Assembly: GCF_000424285.1 (NCBI RefSeq)
Contig: NZ_AUJP01000005.1
Location: forward strand, 180,965 to 244,964
DNA: 64,000 bases
From: Butyrivibrio sp. MB2005
GTDB taxonomy: Bacteria > Bacillota > Clostridia > Lachnospirales > Lachnospiraceae
Direction: 5' to 3'
Position numbers and translations under genes: made by a program. Positions 26,314 to 36,223 of the stretch are shown in pieces. The stretch's first letter is position 1, and each line of letters opens with the position of its first letter. The notes under the pieces are model-generated. The model saw nothing but the letters and a program-made list of their open reading frames with translations, did not search any database and was not told where the DNA came from.

Positions 26314-27678
26314 TTAATTTTTAAAGCTATGTATAGGAGCGGGAATTCTTCCGCCTCTGTCTACAAATGCAGCACAGTCAAACTTATTAACAGGCATAAT
26401 GGGACCAAAGCCAAGGAGTCCGCCGAAATCAACTGTGTCACCTACAGTTTTGCCTATTACAGGAATAAGTCTTACGGCTGTTGTCTTCTGATTGATCATT
26501 CCGATAGCCATCTCATCGGCGATGATACCTGCAAGGGTTGTAGCCTTGGTATCACCTGGGATTGCTATCATATCAAGTCCAACAGAGCATACGCAGGTCA
26601 TGGCTTCAAGCTTCTCAAGAGTAAGTGCACCTGCATTAACGGCATTTATCATGCCCTGATCTTCACTTACAGGAATAAACGCACCTGAAAGACCTCCCAC
26701 ATAAGAAGATGCCATAGCTCCGCCCTTTTTAACCTGATCATTCAAAAGTGCAAGAGCTGCTGTAGTTCCGGGAGCACCTGCATGCTCAACACCGATCTCA
26801 TGAAGAATATCAGCAACACTGTCGCCAATTGCAGGGGTGGGTGCCAGGGAAAGATCCACGATTCCAAAAGGAACGCCGAGTCTCTCAGAAGCTTCCTTGG
26901 CAACAAGCTGACCAACTCTTGTTACCTTAAATGCAGTCTTCTTGATGGTCTCGCAAAGAACCTCGAAGTTCTCTCCTCTGACTTTTTCAAGAGCAGTCTT
27001 AACTACTCCGGGGCCGCTGACACCAACGTTGATTATTCTGTCAGCCTCTGTAACGCCGTGGAATGCTCCTGCCATGAAAGGATTATCATCGGGAGCATTG
27101 CAGAAAATTACTAGCTTGGTACAGCCTGAGCTGTCAGTATCCTTTGTCTTATTAGCAGTTTCAAGAATGATATCTCCAAGGAGCCTTACAGCATCCATAT
27201 TGATACCTGTCTTGGTAGAACCAACATTTACTGATGAGCAGACAACGTCAGTAGATGAAAGTGCTTCGGGAATTGACTCAATAAGAAGCTTATCTGCTGT
27301 TGTCATTCCCTTACTTACAAGTGCGCTGTAACCACCAAGAAAATTGATTCCTACATCCTTAGCTGCTCTGTCCAAAGTCTTAGCTATTGTGACAAAGTCT
27401 GAAGGCGTCTTACACGCAGAAGCACCGATGAGGGCAATTGGCGTAACCGAAATTCGCTTATTTACAATCGGTATACCGAACTCTTTTGAAATCTCCTCAC
27501 CGGTTTTAACCAGATCCTTTGCACTTTCGTGGATCTTGTTATAGATTTTTTCATTAAGTGCTTTTAAATCTGTATCTATGCAATCAAAGAGGCTGATGCC
27601 CATTGTAATTGTGCGGACATCCAGGTTCTCTTTTTCTATCATTTCATTAGTTTCTGATACTTCGCTGATATTTATCAT
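26314..27678 (-). CDS. UPF0210 (PFL / DUF711) family protein
   Basis: Conserved protein of 454 residues, fitting the UPF0210 family in which glycyl-radical-like folds without known reaction have been described. Typical stretches are visible: [11 protein letters not shown] near the start, [34 protein letters not shown], and the ending [25 protein letters not shown] at 27678 is chosen (AAAGGAG six bases before). The ACT-domain gene ten bases upstream is its usual neighbour across Firmicutes, which suggests one shared regulated function, but the substrate is unknown. Confidence 0.92.
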   Translation of the reverse strand: MINISEVSETNEMIEKENLDVRTITMGISLFDCIDTDLKALNEKIYNKIHESAKDLVKTGEEISKEFGIPIVNKRISVTPIALIGASACKTPSDFVTIAKTLDRAAKDVGINFLGGYSALVSKGMTTADKLLIESIPEALSSTDVVCSSVNVGSTKTGINMDAVRLLGDIILETANKTKDTDSSGCTKLVIFCNAPDDNPFMAGAFHGVTEADRIINVGVSGPGVVKTALEKVRGENFEVLCETIKKTAFKVTRVGQLVAKEASERLGVPFGIVDLSLAPTPAIGDSVADILHEIGVEHAGAPGTTAALALLNDQVKKGGAMASSYVGGLSGAFIPVSEDQGMINAVNAGALTLEKLEAMTCVCSVGLDMIAIPGDTKATTLAGIIADEMAIGMINQKTTAVRLIPVIGKTVGDTVDFGGLLGFGPIMPVNKFDCAAFVDRGGRIPAPIHSFKN

Positions 27679-27688
27679 GATATCTCCT

Positions 27689-27961
27689 TTAGATTCTGTG
27701 CATTGAGTCAAAGATCTCTTCTCTCTGACATTTAACTACAACACCGATATCATTTCCAATATTTTCAAGGGAATCAGAAAGATCGTTGAATGCCACCTTA
27801 CTTCCTGAAACATCAACAATCATCATCATGTTAAAATAACCGGACACGATTGTCTGTGAAATATCAAGAATGTTTACATCATTATCAGCAAGGTATGTAC
27901 ATACTTTTGCAATGATTCCGACGGTATCTTTTCCTACTACAGTAATGATAATTTTGTTCAT
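27689..27961 (-). CDS. ACT-domain protein (UPF0237 family)
   Basis: A 90-residue single ACT domain, starting [20 protein letters not shown] and containing [18 protein letters not shown] domains bind small molecules, often amino acids, and adjust a partner enzyme. ATG at 27961 has GAGGAGAG eight bases upstream; a longer frame continues to 28042 but overlaps walJ. It is paired with the UPF0210 gene ten bases downstream, as in many Firmicutes, so it probably senses a ligand for that protein. Confidence 0.92.
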   Translation of the reverse strand: MNKIIITVVGKDTVGIIAKVCTYLADNDVNILDISQTIVSGYFNMMMIVDVSGSKVAFNDLSDSLENIGNDIGVVVKCQREEIFDSMHRI

Positions 27962-27977
27962 AAGACACTTCTCTCCT

Positions 27978-28775
27978 CTAAAACTCCAAAACCTGTGACA
28001 ATTCATTTCTGGCAGCAACCATGATAGGGAAATCACTGCCATGATATGGGTTATTACCCATTTCTATTTCAACCCTTACCGTCTCATAAGCCAGTTCAGG
28101 AAGATTATTTTCTTTACTCAGGTGCCCGAGAATTATTCCTTTTAGATTATCATGCAGGATTCTGCAAAGAAGCTCCCCACTTTTCTCATTGGACAAATGT
28201 CCTCTTTCCCCGAGAATTCTTTTTTTCAAATAGTATGGATAAGGTCCTGTCTGAAGCATCCTTACGTCATGATTGGCTTCTATAAGAACTGCATCAAGTC
28301 CCTGAAGACAATCAACGGTATATTCGTTATAGCATCCAAGGTCAGTCGCTATAGCCATTTTGCTCTTGCCACAGCTTATTCTGTAGCCGACAGGCTCTAA
28401 TGCGTCATGCATTATGGTCATTGGATTGATTGTAAGATCCTTTACAGATAATTTCTTATCTGCCTTGATCTCGTGAAACTCAGCGTTATCCATCTCCCTC
28501 TTTTTATCGCTGATTCTGATGCCTTCTATTGTCCCCTTTGTGGCATAAACCGGTATCTCATACTTTTTTAGAATAGTATGCAGACCATTTATATGATCTG
28601 AATGCTCATGCGTCACAAATATAGCATCAATATCCGCCAATGACAAATCTAATTTGCTAAGGCCCTCTTCAATTCTTTTCTTGCTGCATCCCGTATCAAC
28701 CAGGATATGTGTGGTATCGGAACCAACATAAATACTGTTTCCGCTACTTCCACTGGACAGACTCGCCAGTCTCAT
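27978..28775 (-). CDS. walJ: MBL-fold metallo-hydrolase, WalJ/YycJ family
   Basis: Metallo-beta-lactamase-fold enzyme of 265 residues with the zinc motif THEHSDH (His56, His58, Asp60, His61) and the later GHLS near 218. The opening MRLASLSSGSSGNSIYVG is the WalJ/YycJ signature; that family is linked to cell-wall and DNA-replication coordination and reported to have exonuclease-like activity. In many Firmicutes it follows walRK; here no WalR/WalK is adjacent. The ACT-domain gene follows after 16 bases. Confidence 0.88.
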   Translation of the reverse strand: MRLASLSSGSSGNSIYVGSDTTHILVDTGCSKKRIEEGLSKLDLSLADIDAIFVTHEHSDHINGLHTILKKYEIPVYATKGTIEGIRISDKKREMDNAEFHEIKADKKLSVKDLTINPMTIMHDALEPVGYRISCGKSKMAIATDLGCYNEYTVDCLQGLDAVLIEANHDVRMLQTGPYPYYLKKRILGERGHLSNEKSGELLCRILHDNLKGIILGHLSKENNLPELAYETVRVEIEMGNNPYHGSDFPIMVAARNELSQVLEF

Positions 28776-28845
28776 TTGTTAAATCTCCGTTTTAAATATT
28801 ATCGATAAACTGTGAAAAAACTGTGTTTATTGTATGAATAAAGAA

Positions 28846-31014
28846 TTATTTCCAATAAACTTCGATTTTGTCACCCTCATGAATAGCCTGCATATAGTCA
28901 GGTGTACCGCCGTTAAGTGTAGTAACGATGGACCTTCCGTTGGGCTTACTGAGGTCAAAATCTATTTCATCAAATATATCTACAAAGATATAATCTGATT
29001 TTCCATGAAGTGTGATGGGCTCATTATTCACAAGGACGTGTAAATCTCTTGTGATAACTCTCCTTGAAGGTGCAGGTGCAGGTTCAGGTCTTACTCTCTC
29101 TTCATTACCTGAAATACTATAGCTTCCATCTTCATTTTCTTCAACATTAAGCTCAGCATCGGCATCATAAGAGGACTCTTCATTCTCCTGCTCGATGGCA
29201 ACCATATCTGCATCGGGGAAGTTCTGATAGTACTCAAGCACAGCATCCTTACCGCTCTTGAATTCCACCTTGAAGTTCTCATAGACAGGTGTATCCATGC
29301 CTGCCACTTCGTTGTTAACTGTAATAACAGTATCCTCTGTAAGCTCGATATCAAGAAGTCTTGCGATCTGCTCTGCTGTCTCATAGTCGAGAATCTTGAT
29401 CTCATCACCGGTTTTGATGTTGTAGTAACCGGTCTGAGGCTCACCGTTAACTTCTGCAGTTCTCGGAACATCAATACTCTTTCCATCTACTGTGATATTA
29501 AAGGTGCCCTTGAACTCGGTGATGTCAGCAAGCTCGCTTCTTCCGGGCTTACCGGTTGTGGAGCTCTGTACCTCAATAATGTCGTTAGCATGAATCTTGG
29601 TATGAATATCTGCAGGTGATCCGTTAAGTGTGATAACAGCTGACTCACCGGGTTCACCTCTTACCATTCTCTCCTGTCCGTTAACTGAGAATCTAAGCTC
29701 CTCACCGCGCTTAGGGAAAAGATCCTCGTTAGGGAAATCTGCCTGCATAGCAGCATCAACAATTGCCAGCTTACCATTGTCATAGATCTTGGTCTGCTGG
29801 CCATTGAAGGATACAAATACAAAGTTGTTGGACTGCTCATAGAAGCTTACGCAGATACCAAGAGGCGTAACCATAAGTGAATCACGCTCAACCTCGGAGT
29901 TTTCCTCCAGGAACTTGATATTTTTCATAACTTCTTCGCCACGAAGCGCAACACGCTCTTCCGGAATCTTCATCTCTTTTGCAAGAGCCTTGGTATATCC
30001 CGGAACGCATCCGCCGCCACCTACTACGAACACAGCACTAACAGGCTTATTGCCGTTAAGCTGTTTGATCTGCTGGGTGACCATCTTGCTCATTTTCTCA
30101 ACAAGAGGCTTAATCATCTTGGCTATTTCCTTGGAAGAAATAGTCTTCTCAAGTCCCATGATGTCGATGTATTTTACCTGCTCCATGTGACTTGCATCAA
30201 TTTTAATCTGATCTGCGGTATTGAAATCAACAAGGCAGTGCTGAGCAATAATCTCAGTAATTGAATCACCTGCGATAGGAAGCATTCCGTAGGATGTAAT
30301 TGTTCCATCGTCGGTGATACAAATATCGGATGTACCTGCACCCACGTCAACAAGTGCAAGATTAAGCATTCTAAACTGCGGAGGAATAGCAACCATCATA
30401 GCAGCTATAGGCTCCAGCGTCATGTTCGCAACCTTAAGATCAGCTCTCTCACAGGCTTTATAAAGACCGTCAACACAGTCATCCGGAAGGAATGTTGCTA
30501 TAAGATCAAGAGCAACTCGTCCTGCATTATGTCCTTCAAGATTAGCAATCTGATAATCATCAAGGTAATAGTGCATTACAGAATATCCAACAAGATAAAA
30601 CTTCATGTCGGACTGATTCTGCTGAAGGAATTCCTGATATGCCTTCTCAACTGCCTTAGACTCAAGGTTATAAATCTCTTCCTGAGTCATCTCGCGATTG
30701 TCGGTATACTCCTCTTCGAAATTAGTCTTAACCGTACGAAGTACACGACCAGCGGCAGCTATACATACATCAGTAAGATGTATCTGAGTCTTTTCCTCAA
30801 GCGCTTCCTTAACTTCTTTTATGGTAGATCCGACTTTGCCGATATCATGGATCTGTCCGTCAAGCATGGCTCTGGTCTCATGCTTCCTGACAGTCTGGGC
30901 CATTACATTGAAGGTATTATCCTGCATGTAGCCAACAGTACCTACAACACTCCTTGTTCCGATATCCAGTCCGAATACCACCTTCTGTTCAGATTGTTCA
31001 CTCATCGTAGCCAT
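28846..31014 (-). CDS. FtsA/PilM-like actin-fold ATPase with long C-terminal extension
   Basis: 722 residues. The first ~400 form an FtsA-type ATPase: phosphate 1 loop VFGLDIGTRSVV (about 13-24), the SHS2/1C insert, phosphate 2 VDVGAGTSDICIT, and the adenosine motif VVGGGGCVPGYTKAL. The remaining ~320 residues are unlike FtsA: at least three beta-rich units, each ending in a similar phrase (NDIIEV, GDEIKI, GDKIEV), separated by an acidic linker (about 595-640). There is no amphipathic membrane-targeting helix at the C-terminus. It overlaps coaE by one base (TAATG). It may be a second actin-like filament or scaffold rather than the divisome FtsA. Confidence 0.78.
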   Translation of the reverse strand: MATMSEQSEQKVVFGLDIGTRSVVGTVGYMQDNTFNVMAQTVRKHETRAMLDGQIHDIGKVGSTIKEVKEALEEKTQIHLTDVCIAAAGRVLRTVKTNFEEEYTDNREMTQEEIYNLESKAVEKAYQEFLQQNQSDMKFYLVGYSVMHYYLDDYQIANLEGHNAGRVALDLIATFLPDDCVDGLYKACERADLKVANMTLEPIAAMMVAIPPQFRMLNLALVDVGAGTSDICITDDGTITSYGMLPIAGDSITEIIAQHCLVDFNTADQIKIDASHMEQVKYIDIMGLEKTISSKEIAKMIKPLVEKMSKMVTQQIKQLNGNKPVSAVFVVGGGGCVPGYTKALAKEMKIPEERVALRGEEVMKNIKFLEENSEVERDSLMVTPLGICVSFYEQSNNFVFVSFNGQQTKIYDNGKLAIVDAAMQADFPNEDLFPKRGEELRFSVNGQERMVRGEPGESAVITLNGSPADIHTKIHANDIIEVQSSTTGKPGRSELADITEFKGTFNITVDGKSIDVPRTAEVNGEPQTGYYNIKTGDEIKILDYETAEQIARLLDIELTEDTVITVNNEVAGMDTPVYENFKVEFKSGKDAVLEYYQNFPDADMVAIEQENEESSYDADAELNVEENEDGSYSISGNEERVRPEPAPAPSRRVITRDLHVLVNNEPITLHGKSDYIFVDIFDEIDFDLSKPNGRSIVTTLNGGTPDYMQAIHEGDKIEVYWK

Positions 31015-31607
31015 TAGTTTTCCCCCAGCTTCAAATCTATACAGCGCTGCATCCCTTCTACATCGCCGCTGTTATCTATTACAAAATCCGCATGCTGCCT
31101 GAATTCTTCATCTGACAGCTGTCCCTTTAAAATATCATCAATCTTAGAATCGCTATAACCTCTTGTGGTTTTAAGTCTCTGCCTTCGAACTTCTTCATCA
31201 GCGTAAACATACCACATTTCATCAACTATCTTATCGTACCCGTTCTCAATCAGAAGTGCTGCCTCAATGAAAAGATAGTCCAAAGTGTTCTTTTTCTTTT
31301 CTTCCTCTATCTGATCAAATATAAATCTGTTCACTGCAGGATGAAGAATATCATTCACCTTAGATAAAAGTGCTTTATCCGAAAAGATCATCCCGGCCAT
31401 TTTGGCCTTGTCTATTTCGCCCTTTTCATCAAGCACAGCCTCAGATAAAAGCTCAACTATCGGCTCGTAGCAGGGCTGCCCCTTTAGCTTAATGTCATTG
31501 GCCACCTGATCGGATAAAATAATCCTGCATTTGCAATGCTTCTCTATGTAGCTTAGAACCGTACTTTTACCGGCGCCGACACCGCCGGTAACTCCAATTA
31601 CCTTCAT
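31014..31607 (-). CDS. coaE: dephospho-CoA kinase
   Basis: Last step of coenzyme A synthesis: phosphorylates the 3'-hydroxyl of dephospho-CoA. 197 residues with P-loop GGVGAGKST near 8-16 and the typical DQVANDIKLKG and LHPAVNRFI segments. ATG at 31607 is chosen with GAGG ten bases upstream; a GTG two codons earlier is possible. Its start overlaps or abuts the polA stop; polA-coaE pairing is common in Firmicutes. Confidence 0.95.
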   Translation of the reverse strand: MKVIGVTGGVGAGKSTVLSYIEKHCKCRIILSDQVANDIKLKGQPCYEPIVELLSEAVLDEKGEIDKAKMAGMIFSDKALLSKVNDILHPAVNRFIFDQIEEEKKKNTLDYLFIEAALLIENGYDKIVDEMWYVYADEEVRRQRLKTTRGYSDSKIDDILKGQLSDEEFRQHADFVIDNSGDVEGMQRCIDLKLGEN

Positions 31608-31609
31608 AC

Positions 31610-34267
31610 TCACTTTGCCTCGAACCAGTCAGTGCCAACGTGGCAGTCTACATCAAGAGGTACGGCAAGTTCTGCTGCATTTGCCATCTCTTCTTCAAGA
31701 ATAGCCTTAACCTTATCCTCTTCTGATTTAAGTGTCTCTATCAAAAGTTCATCATGAATCTGAAGTATCATTCTGGACTTAAGCTGTTCATCCATAAGTC
31801 TTCTGTAAACACGGATCATTGCAATTTTCATAATGTCAGCAGCTGTTCCCTGAATAGGTGCATTCATGGCAACTCTTTCGCCAAACTGTCTCTGCATGAA
31901 GTTACCGGATTTAAGCTCAGGCATTGGTCTTCTTCTGCCGTAAAGTGTTGTGGCATAGCCCTTTTCTTTGGCATCTGAGATAGCTTTATCCTGATATCCC
32001 TTAACTCCCGGATATGTGGCAAGATAATCTTCCATGTATTTCTTGGCATCCGATCTTGAAATATTTAGATCCTCACTTAAGCCAAAAGCACTGATTCCGT
32101 AAACAATACCAAAGTTAACAGCCTTAGCATTTCTTCTCTGGATGTCTGTAACTTCATCAAAGGGTGTATGGAATACCTTTGAAGCTGTAATTCTGTGAAT
32201 ATCTCTGCCTTCATGATAAGCATCAATAAGTCCCTTATCCTCAGACATGTGAGCCAGAATTCTAAGCTCAATCTGTGAGTAGTCCGCATCAGCAAAAACA
32301 TAGCCTTCCTTTGGAACAAAAACCTTGCGGATTGCTCTGCCAAGCTCTGTTCTCATAGGAATATTCTGAAGGTTAGGCTCTGTTGAGCTTATTCTTCCTG
32401 TGGCTGTTATGGTCTGATTGAAGTTCGTATGAATTCTCTCATCATCCTCAATAAAAGCAGCAAGACCGTCTGCGTATGTACTCTTAAGCTTGGTAAGACC
32501 TCTATACTCAAGAATATCTGCAATTATGGGATTCTCCGGAGCAAGCTTTTCAAGAACGTCAGCTGCTGTTGAATAACCGGTCTTTGTTTTCTTACCGCCC
32601 TTAAGTCCCATCTTTTCAAAAAGAATCTCTCCAAGCTGCTTGGGAGAATTGATGTTAAACTCTTCTCCGGCTGCAGTATGAATATTCTTCTCAAGCTCTG
32701 CTATTCTTCCTGTAAGTCTCTCGCCGTAGGCAGCAAGCTCCTCTCTCTTAACAAGAATGCCTTCACTCTCCATGTCATAGAGAATGTATGTAAGAGGCAT
32801 TTCAATATCATAGAAAAGAGACTTCATCTCTGTATCAGCAAGCTTTTTCTCCAAAATTGGAGCACTCATATAAGCTACATAGGAAATATATCCGGCATAC
32901 TCTTTTCTCTCATCAATGCCCGCTTCCTTCATGCTCTTTTTACCAAAAATCTGGACCTTGGATCTGATAGATAGCTGTAGCTGTTCTCCTGCAACATCCT
33001 CAGGACTGTAGTCGTTCTTAAGAGGATTAAGGAGATATGCGCCTATAAGCACATCAAAGCATCCCAATGTATCTCTCTTGTAATTCTCCACTTCATAAGG
33101 CTTAAAGAATGGATATGCATGTTTAATATCAAAGAATGAAAGCCTTACATTCTCTGACATGGATGAAAGCTCATTACCCAAAATCTCTGCATCAATTCCA
33201 TCACCTTCAAGATAAAAAGCTTTTTTATCATCAAAGCAAACTGCAATGCCGATGAATTCTTCCTCTGCGAGAATTCCGATTCCGACGAATTTATCCTGTT
33301 TATCCTTTGCATAGTCTTTAGCCTTTGCAAATATCTCTTTTGCTTTGGCAGCATCACTTACATGCTCAAATTCAATATCAGACTTTGTCCGTGTTACATC
33401 ATTCTCAAATCTGCCAAAGAGATTCCTGAAGTTCAGCCTCTTGAACATCTCATAAGCATCCCTTGTGAAAATGTCATGAAGCTCAGCATTCTCAAAGTTG
33501 TAATCAAACTCGGCATTTACATTTATGGTGGCAAGAACCTTGCTAAGATCACAGAGATCTCTGTTGTTTGCAAGAGATTCCTTAATAGCCTTCTTGGTTA
33601 TATTTTCAAGGTTATTATAGATATTCTCAATTGAGCCATATTCAGCCATAAGTCCCATTGCGGTCTTCTCACCAACCTTGGGAACACCGGGAATATTATC
33701 CGATGAATCGCCCATAAGTGCTTTTAGCTCAATAAACTGTAAGGGAGTAACGCCGTAGAGATTTTTTACATCTTCTGCAAAATAATTCTCTATCTCGGTG
33801 CCGCCTGCCTTAGTCTTGGGAATTCTGATACAGATATGTTCTGATGCGATCTGAAGAAGATCCCTGTCTCCTGAAACAAGACGAACCTCCATTCCCTGAG
33901 CTTCACCCTTTTTAGCAAGAGTTCCAAGAATATCATCAGCCTCAAGGCCTGCCTTCTCCATGCGACAAATACCCATGGTATCAAGAACCTCTTTCATAAG
34001 AGGCACCTGAGATCTGAGTTCTTCGGGCATAGGCTTTCTGGTACCCTTATATTCTTTATAAATCTCATGTCTGAATGTGGGAGCGTGAACATCGAAAGCA
34101 ACGGTCAGATAGTCCGGCTTTTCCTCATCAATCAGCTTAAACATCATGTTAAGGAAGCCATAAACAGCACCTGTATGAACTCCCTCTGCGTTTGTCAGAT
34201 CCGGAAGTCCGTAAAATGCTCTGTTCAATATGCTGTGTCCGTCAATTAAAAGTAATTTTTTCCCCAT
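31610..34267 (-). CDS. polA: DNA polymerase I (proofreading domain apparently inactive)
   Basis: Repair and Okazaki-fragment polymerase of 885 residues. Order: 5'-3' flap exonuclease (about 1-290, with LLLIDGHSILNRAFYGLP, GLEADDI, GDSSDNIPGVPKVGEKTA), a 3'-5' exonuclease-like domain (about 310-480), then the family A polymerase with DADYSQIELRILAHMS (motif A), RRNAKAVNFGIVYGIS (motif B) and IHDELL (motif C). In the middle domain the DxE of motif I is replaced by VGIGILAEEEF, so proofreading is probably lost, as in B. stearothermophilus and other Firmicutes. The start ATG at 34267 has only a weak site; a TTG lies four codons upstream. Confidence 0.95.
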   Translation of the reverse strand: MGKKLLLIDGHSILNRAFYGLPDLTNAEGVHTGAVYGFLNMMFKLIDEEKPDYLTVAFDVHAPTFRHEIYKEYKGTRKPMPEELRSQVPLMKEVLDTMGICRMEKAGLEADDILGTLAKKGEAQGMEVRLVSGDRDLLQIASEHICIRIPKTKAGGTEIENYFAEDVKNLYGVTPLQFIELKALMGDSSDNIPGVPKVGEKTAMGLMAEYGSIENIYNNLENITKKAIKESLANNRDLCDLSKVLATINVNAEFDYNFENAELHDIFTRDAYEMFKRLNFRNLFGRFENDVTRTKSDIEFEHVSDAAKAKEIFAKAKDYAKDKQDKFVGIGILAEEEFIGIAVCFDDKKAFYLEGDGIDAEILGNELSSMSENVRLSFFDIKHAYPFFKPYEVENYKRDTLGCFDVLIGAYLLNPLKNDYSPEDVAGEQLQLSIRSKVQIFGKKSMKEAGIDERKEYAGYISYVAYMSAPILEKKLADTEMKSLFYDIEMPLTYILYDMESEGILVKREELAAYGERLTGRIAELEKNIHTAAGEEFNINSPKQLGEILFEKMGLKGGKKTKTGYSTAADVLEKLAPENPIIADILEYRGLTKLKSTYADGLAAFIEDDERIHTNFNQTITATGRISSTEPNLQNIPMRTELGRAIRKVFVPKEGYVFADADYSQIELRILAHMSEDKGLIDAYHEGRDIHRITASKVFHTPFDEVTDIQRRNAKAVNFGIVYGISAFGLSEDLNISRSDAKKYMEDYLATYPGVKGYQDKAISDAKEKGYATTLYGRRRPMPELKSGNFMQRQFGERVAMNAPIQGTAADIMKIAMIRVYRRLMDEQLKSRMILQIHDELLIETLKSEEDKVKAILEEEMANAAELAVPLDVDCHVGTDWFEAK

Positions 34268-34290
34268 TTTCCCAACCAACTTTTATAGAA

Positions 34291-34614
34291 TCAAAGTATA
34301 AACGCAAGCGCTACCGCTACTACAACCTCAATAACAACAAGTACCTGTAAAAAGAACGCTGTTTTTAACAGTCTTTTTCTAGCGCCGAGCCTCTGATAGG
34401 CTCTGTTCATCATAAGTTCGAGCTCATGGCTTAAGTTAAAGTTCGTGCCATCCTCAAGACTCTGCGTACCTGTTTCAACAAGAAACTGTATTGTAAGTTC
34501 TTCCTTACAGCTCTTGCAGCTCTCAATATGTCCCAAAAAGATCTCCAGTGCCCGAACATCAAGTTCATCATCCAGAAATCCCGGTATCATTCTCTGAAAT
34601 TCCTTACAATCCAT
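34291..34614 (-). CDS. small membrane protein with zf-HC2 (anti-sigma-like) zinc finger
   Basis: 107 residues: N-terminal MDCKEFQRMIPGFLDDELD with HIESCKSC (the HxxxCxxC zinc site with Cys3), a linker, and one C-terminal membrane segment (about 85-107). This is the architecture of ZAS-domain anti-sigma factors, but with almost nothing outside the membrane. No ECF sigma gene is adjacent. ATG at 34614 follows GAGG at six bases. It starts the operon with polA, coaE and the FtsA-like gene; promoter at 34665-34693. It could control a sigma factor encoded elsewhere, or the zinc finger may bind another protein. Confidence 0.8.
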   Translation of the reverse strand: MDCKEFQRMIPGFLDDELDVRALEIFLGHIESCKSCKEELTIQFLVETGTQSLEDGTNFNLSHELELMMNRAYQRLGARKRLLKTAFFLQVLVVIEVVVAVALAFIL

Positions 34615-34664
34615 AGTATCCTCTGCGATTGCCCAAAGGCATAACCCCAATATCTTGTATGAAT

Positions 34665-34693
34665 ATAATACTACCGAGCATACTTATAACCAA
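34665..34693 (-). promoter_or_regulatory. promoter of the zinc-finger-polA-coaE-FtsA-like operon
   Basis: Minus-strand TTGGTT (34688-34693), 17-base spacer, TATTAT (34665-34670), about 50 bases before the start codon at 34614. It lies between that gene and the terminator of the upstream transporter gene. Confidence 0.6.
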
Positions 34694-34748
34694 TATATAG
34701 AATACACTAAAATGTCCAAAGCTACAACCTGTGAAAGCCTATTAATAT

Positions 34749-34784
34749 GAAAAACCCCTGCCGTTTTCATAAACGACAGGGGCT
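34749..34784 (-). terminator. intrinsic terminator of the GH2-GT-GPH operon
   Basis: Minus-strand 12-bp stem with one G-U pair (34771-34782 with 34755-34766), four-base loop and a run of T, placed 12 bases after the symporter stop codon. Confidence 0.92.
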
Positions 34785-34795
34785 ATGTTAACTAA

Positions 34796-36223
34796 TTAGT
34801 TTCTTGCTGCAATCTCTTTTGAGATTTCTTCTATTTTTTCATCTGTAAGGATGTACTTTTTCTTGAACCAGAAAATTGCAAATACAAGACCGATGATAGG
34901 AATAATTGTCATGGTCATTCTAAGTCCCATCTTCTGAACTGCTTCAACACCCTGAGAATAGTCAATCTCAGTTGCAGTTTCTGCCGTGTCATTACTAAGA
35001 TTCAGAATCTGAAGTGCAATAGCTGCGATAAATGCAGATACACCAGATGCAAGCTTAACTACGAAAGTCTGCATTGAGAAAATAACTGACTCATCTCTTC
35101 TGTTGTTCTTAAGTTCGCCGTAATCAACCGTGTTTGCAAGGAATACAGTTGTAATAACTGAAAGCATTCCGTTTGCTGAGAAAATGAAAAATCCCGGAAT
35201 AAACAGTAAAAATACGTTAGTCATGGATGTTGATGCAAGTATAAGAAGTGAAATATATCCTGCAATAGCCATTCCCATGCTGATGAAGTAAATCTTTATG
35301 GAAGTGAAAAACTTTCTAAGGAAAGGATACAGGATCATCATAGCAAGGATCTGCATTCCACCGCCAAAGGTTGAGAAAAGTGTATATCCGTCTCTCCAGG
35401 TAGTTCCGCCAAAATCGTACTTAAAGAAGTAGATTACAAGGTTAGATGTGATGTAGATCGAACAGTTTACAATGACGATAGCTACAACTACTGCCATAGC
35501 CTGGTCGTTCTGAATAAGTGCTCTGAACATCTCGCCTATTGAAGCACTCTTCATATCTACTGTAGACTTTTCTTTTACATTGATACAGCAGATAACTGTA
35601 AATACTACAAAAAGCACTGCGATTATGATTGTGAAGTAAGAAAATCCGATTCTCTCAACTTCTCTGTCAGCAATACCCTGTCCTCCAAACATGTGTCCAA
35701 GAGCGGCTACAGACTTAACAGTTATGATTGTGATGATGGCAGAACCAACACCTGCGCATGAACGTGCAAGAGTTGTAAGTCCTTCTCTCTCCTTACCACC
35801 CTCTGTGAAAGCAGGGATCATTGACCAGTAAGGGATATCCATCATTGTATAGGTTACGCCCCAGAGGATGTATGTAACTGCAGCATATGTTACAAGTCCG
35901 CTTCCTGACATTGTGGGCGGAGCTGAAAACATAAGATAAAGCACGATAGCATTGGTAATTGTTCCAATCAGGAGCCATGGTCTGAATTTACCCCATTTTG
36001 TCTTGGTCTTACCAACAATAGCTCCCATGATGGGATCGTTAAATGCATCAAATACTCTGGCAACCATAAGGATTACGCCCATGGCAGCAGCGCTTACTCC
36101 CAGAATATCCTGGAAATAATAAAGTACCCAGGATGCTGAAAGCATGTATACCATATCCTTTCCTACTGCACCAAGTCCGTAAGATACCTTGGCAGCACCG
36201 GTTAATTTAGATTTTTCATTCAT
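34796..36223 (-). CDS. GPH-family sugar:cation symporter (MelB/UidB-like)
   Basis: Secondary importer of glycosides or oligosaccharides, MFS fold with about 12 membrane segments in 475 residues. The GPH signature is clear: KVSYGLGAVGKDMVYM at the N-terminus, MVARVFDAFNDPIMGAIVGKTKTKWGKFRPWLL covering the cation-site aspartates (near 56 and 60), and a family-typical WSMIPAF. Closest known relatives carry melibiose, xylosides or glucuronides. It overlaps the preceding GT-B gene by four bases (ATGA). Its neighbours suggest that the imported sugar is the substrate of the GH2 enzyme. Confidence 0.92.
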   Translation of the reverse strand: MNEKSKLTGAAKVSYGLGAVGKDMVYMLSASWVLYYFQDILGVSAAAMGVILMVARVFDAFNDPIMGAIVGKTKTKWGKFRPWLLIGTITNAIVLYLMFSAPPTMSGSGLVTYAAVTYILWGVTYTMMDIPYWSMIPAFTEGGKEREGLTTLARSCAGVGSAIITIITVKSVAALGHMFGGQGIADREVERIGFSYFTIIIAVLFVVFTVICCINVKEKSTVDMKSASIGEMFRALIQNDQAMAVVVAIVIVNCSIYITSNLVIYFFKYDFGGTTWRDGYTLFSTFGGGMQILAMMILYPFLRKFFTSIKIYFISMGMAIAGYISLLILASTSMTNVFLLFIPGFFIFSANGMLSVITTVFLANTVDYGELKNNRRDESVIFSMQTFVVKLASGVSAFIAAIALQILNLSNDTAETATEIDYSQGVEAVQKMGLRMTMTIIPIIGLVFAIFWFKKKYILTDEKIEEISKEIAARN

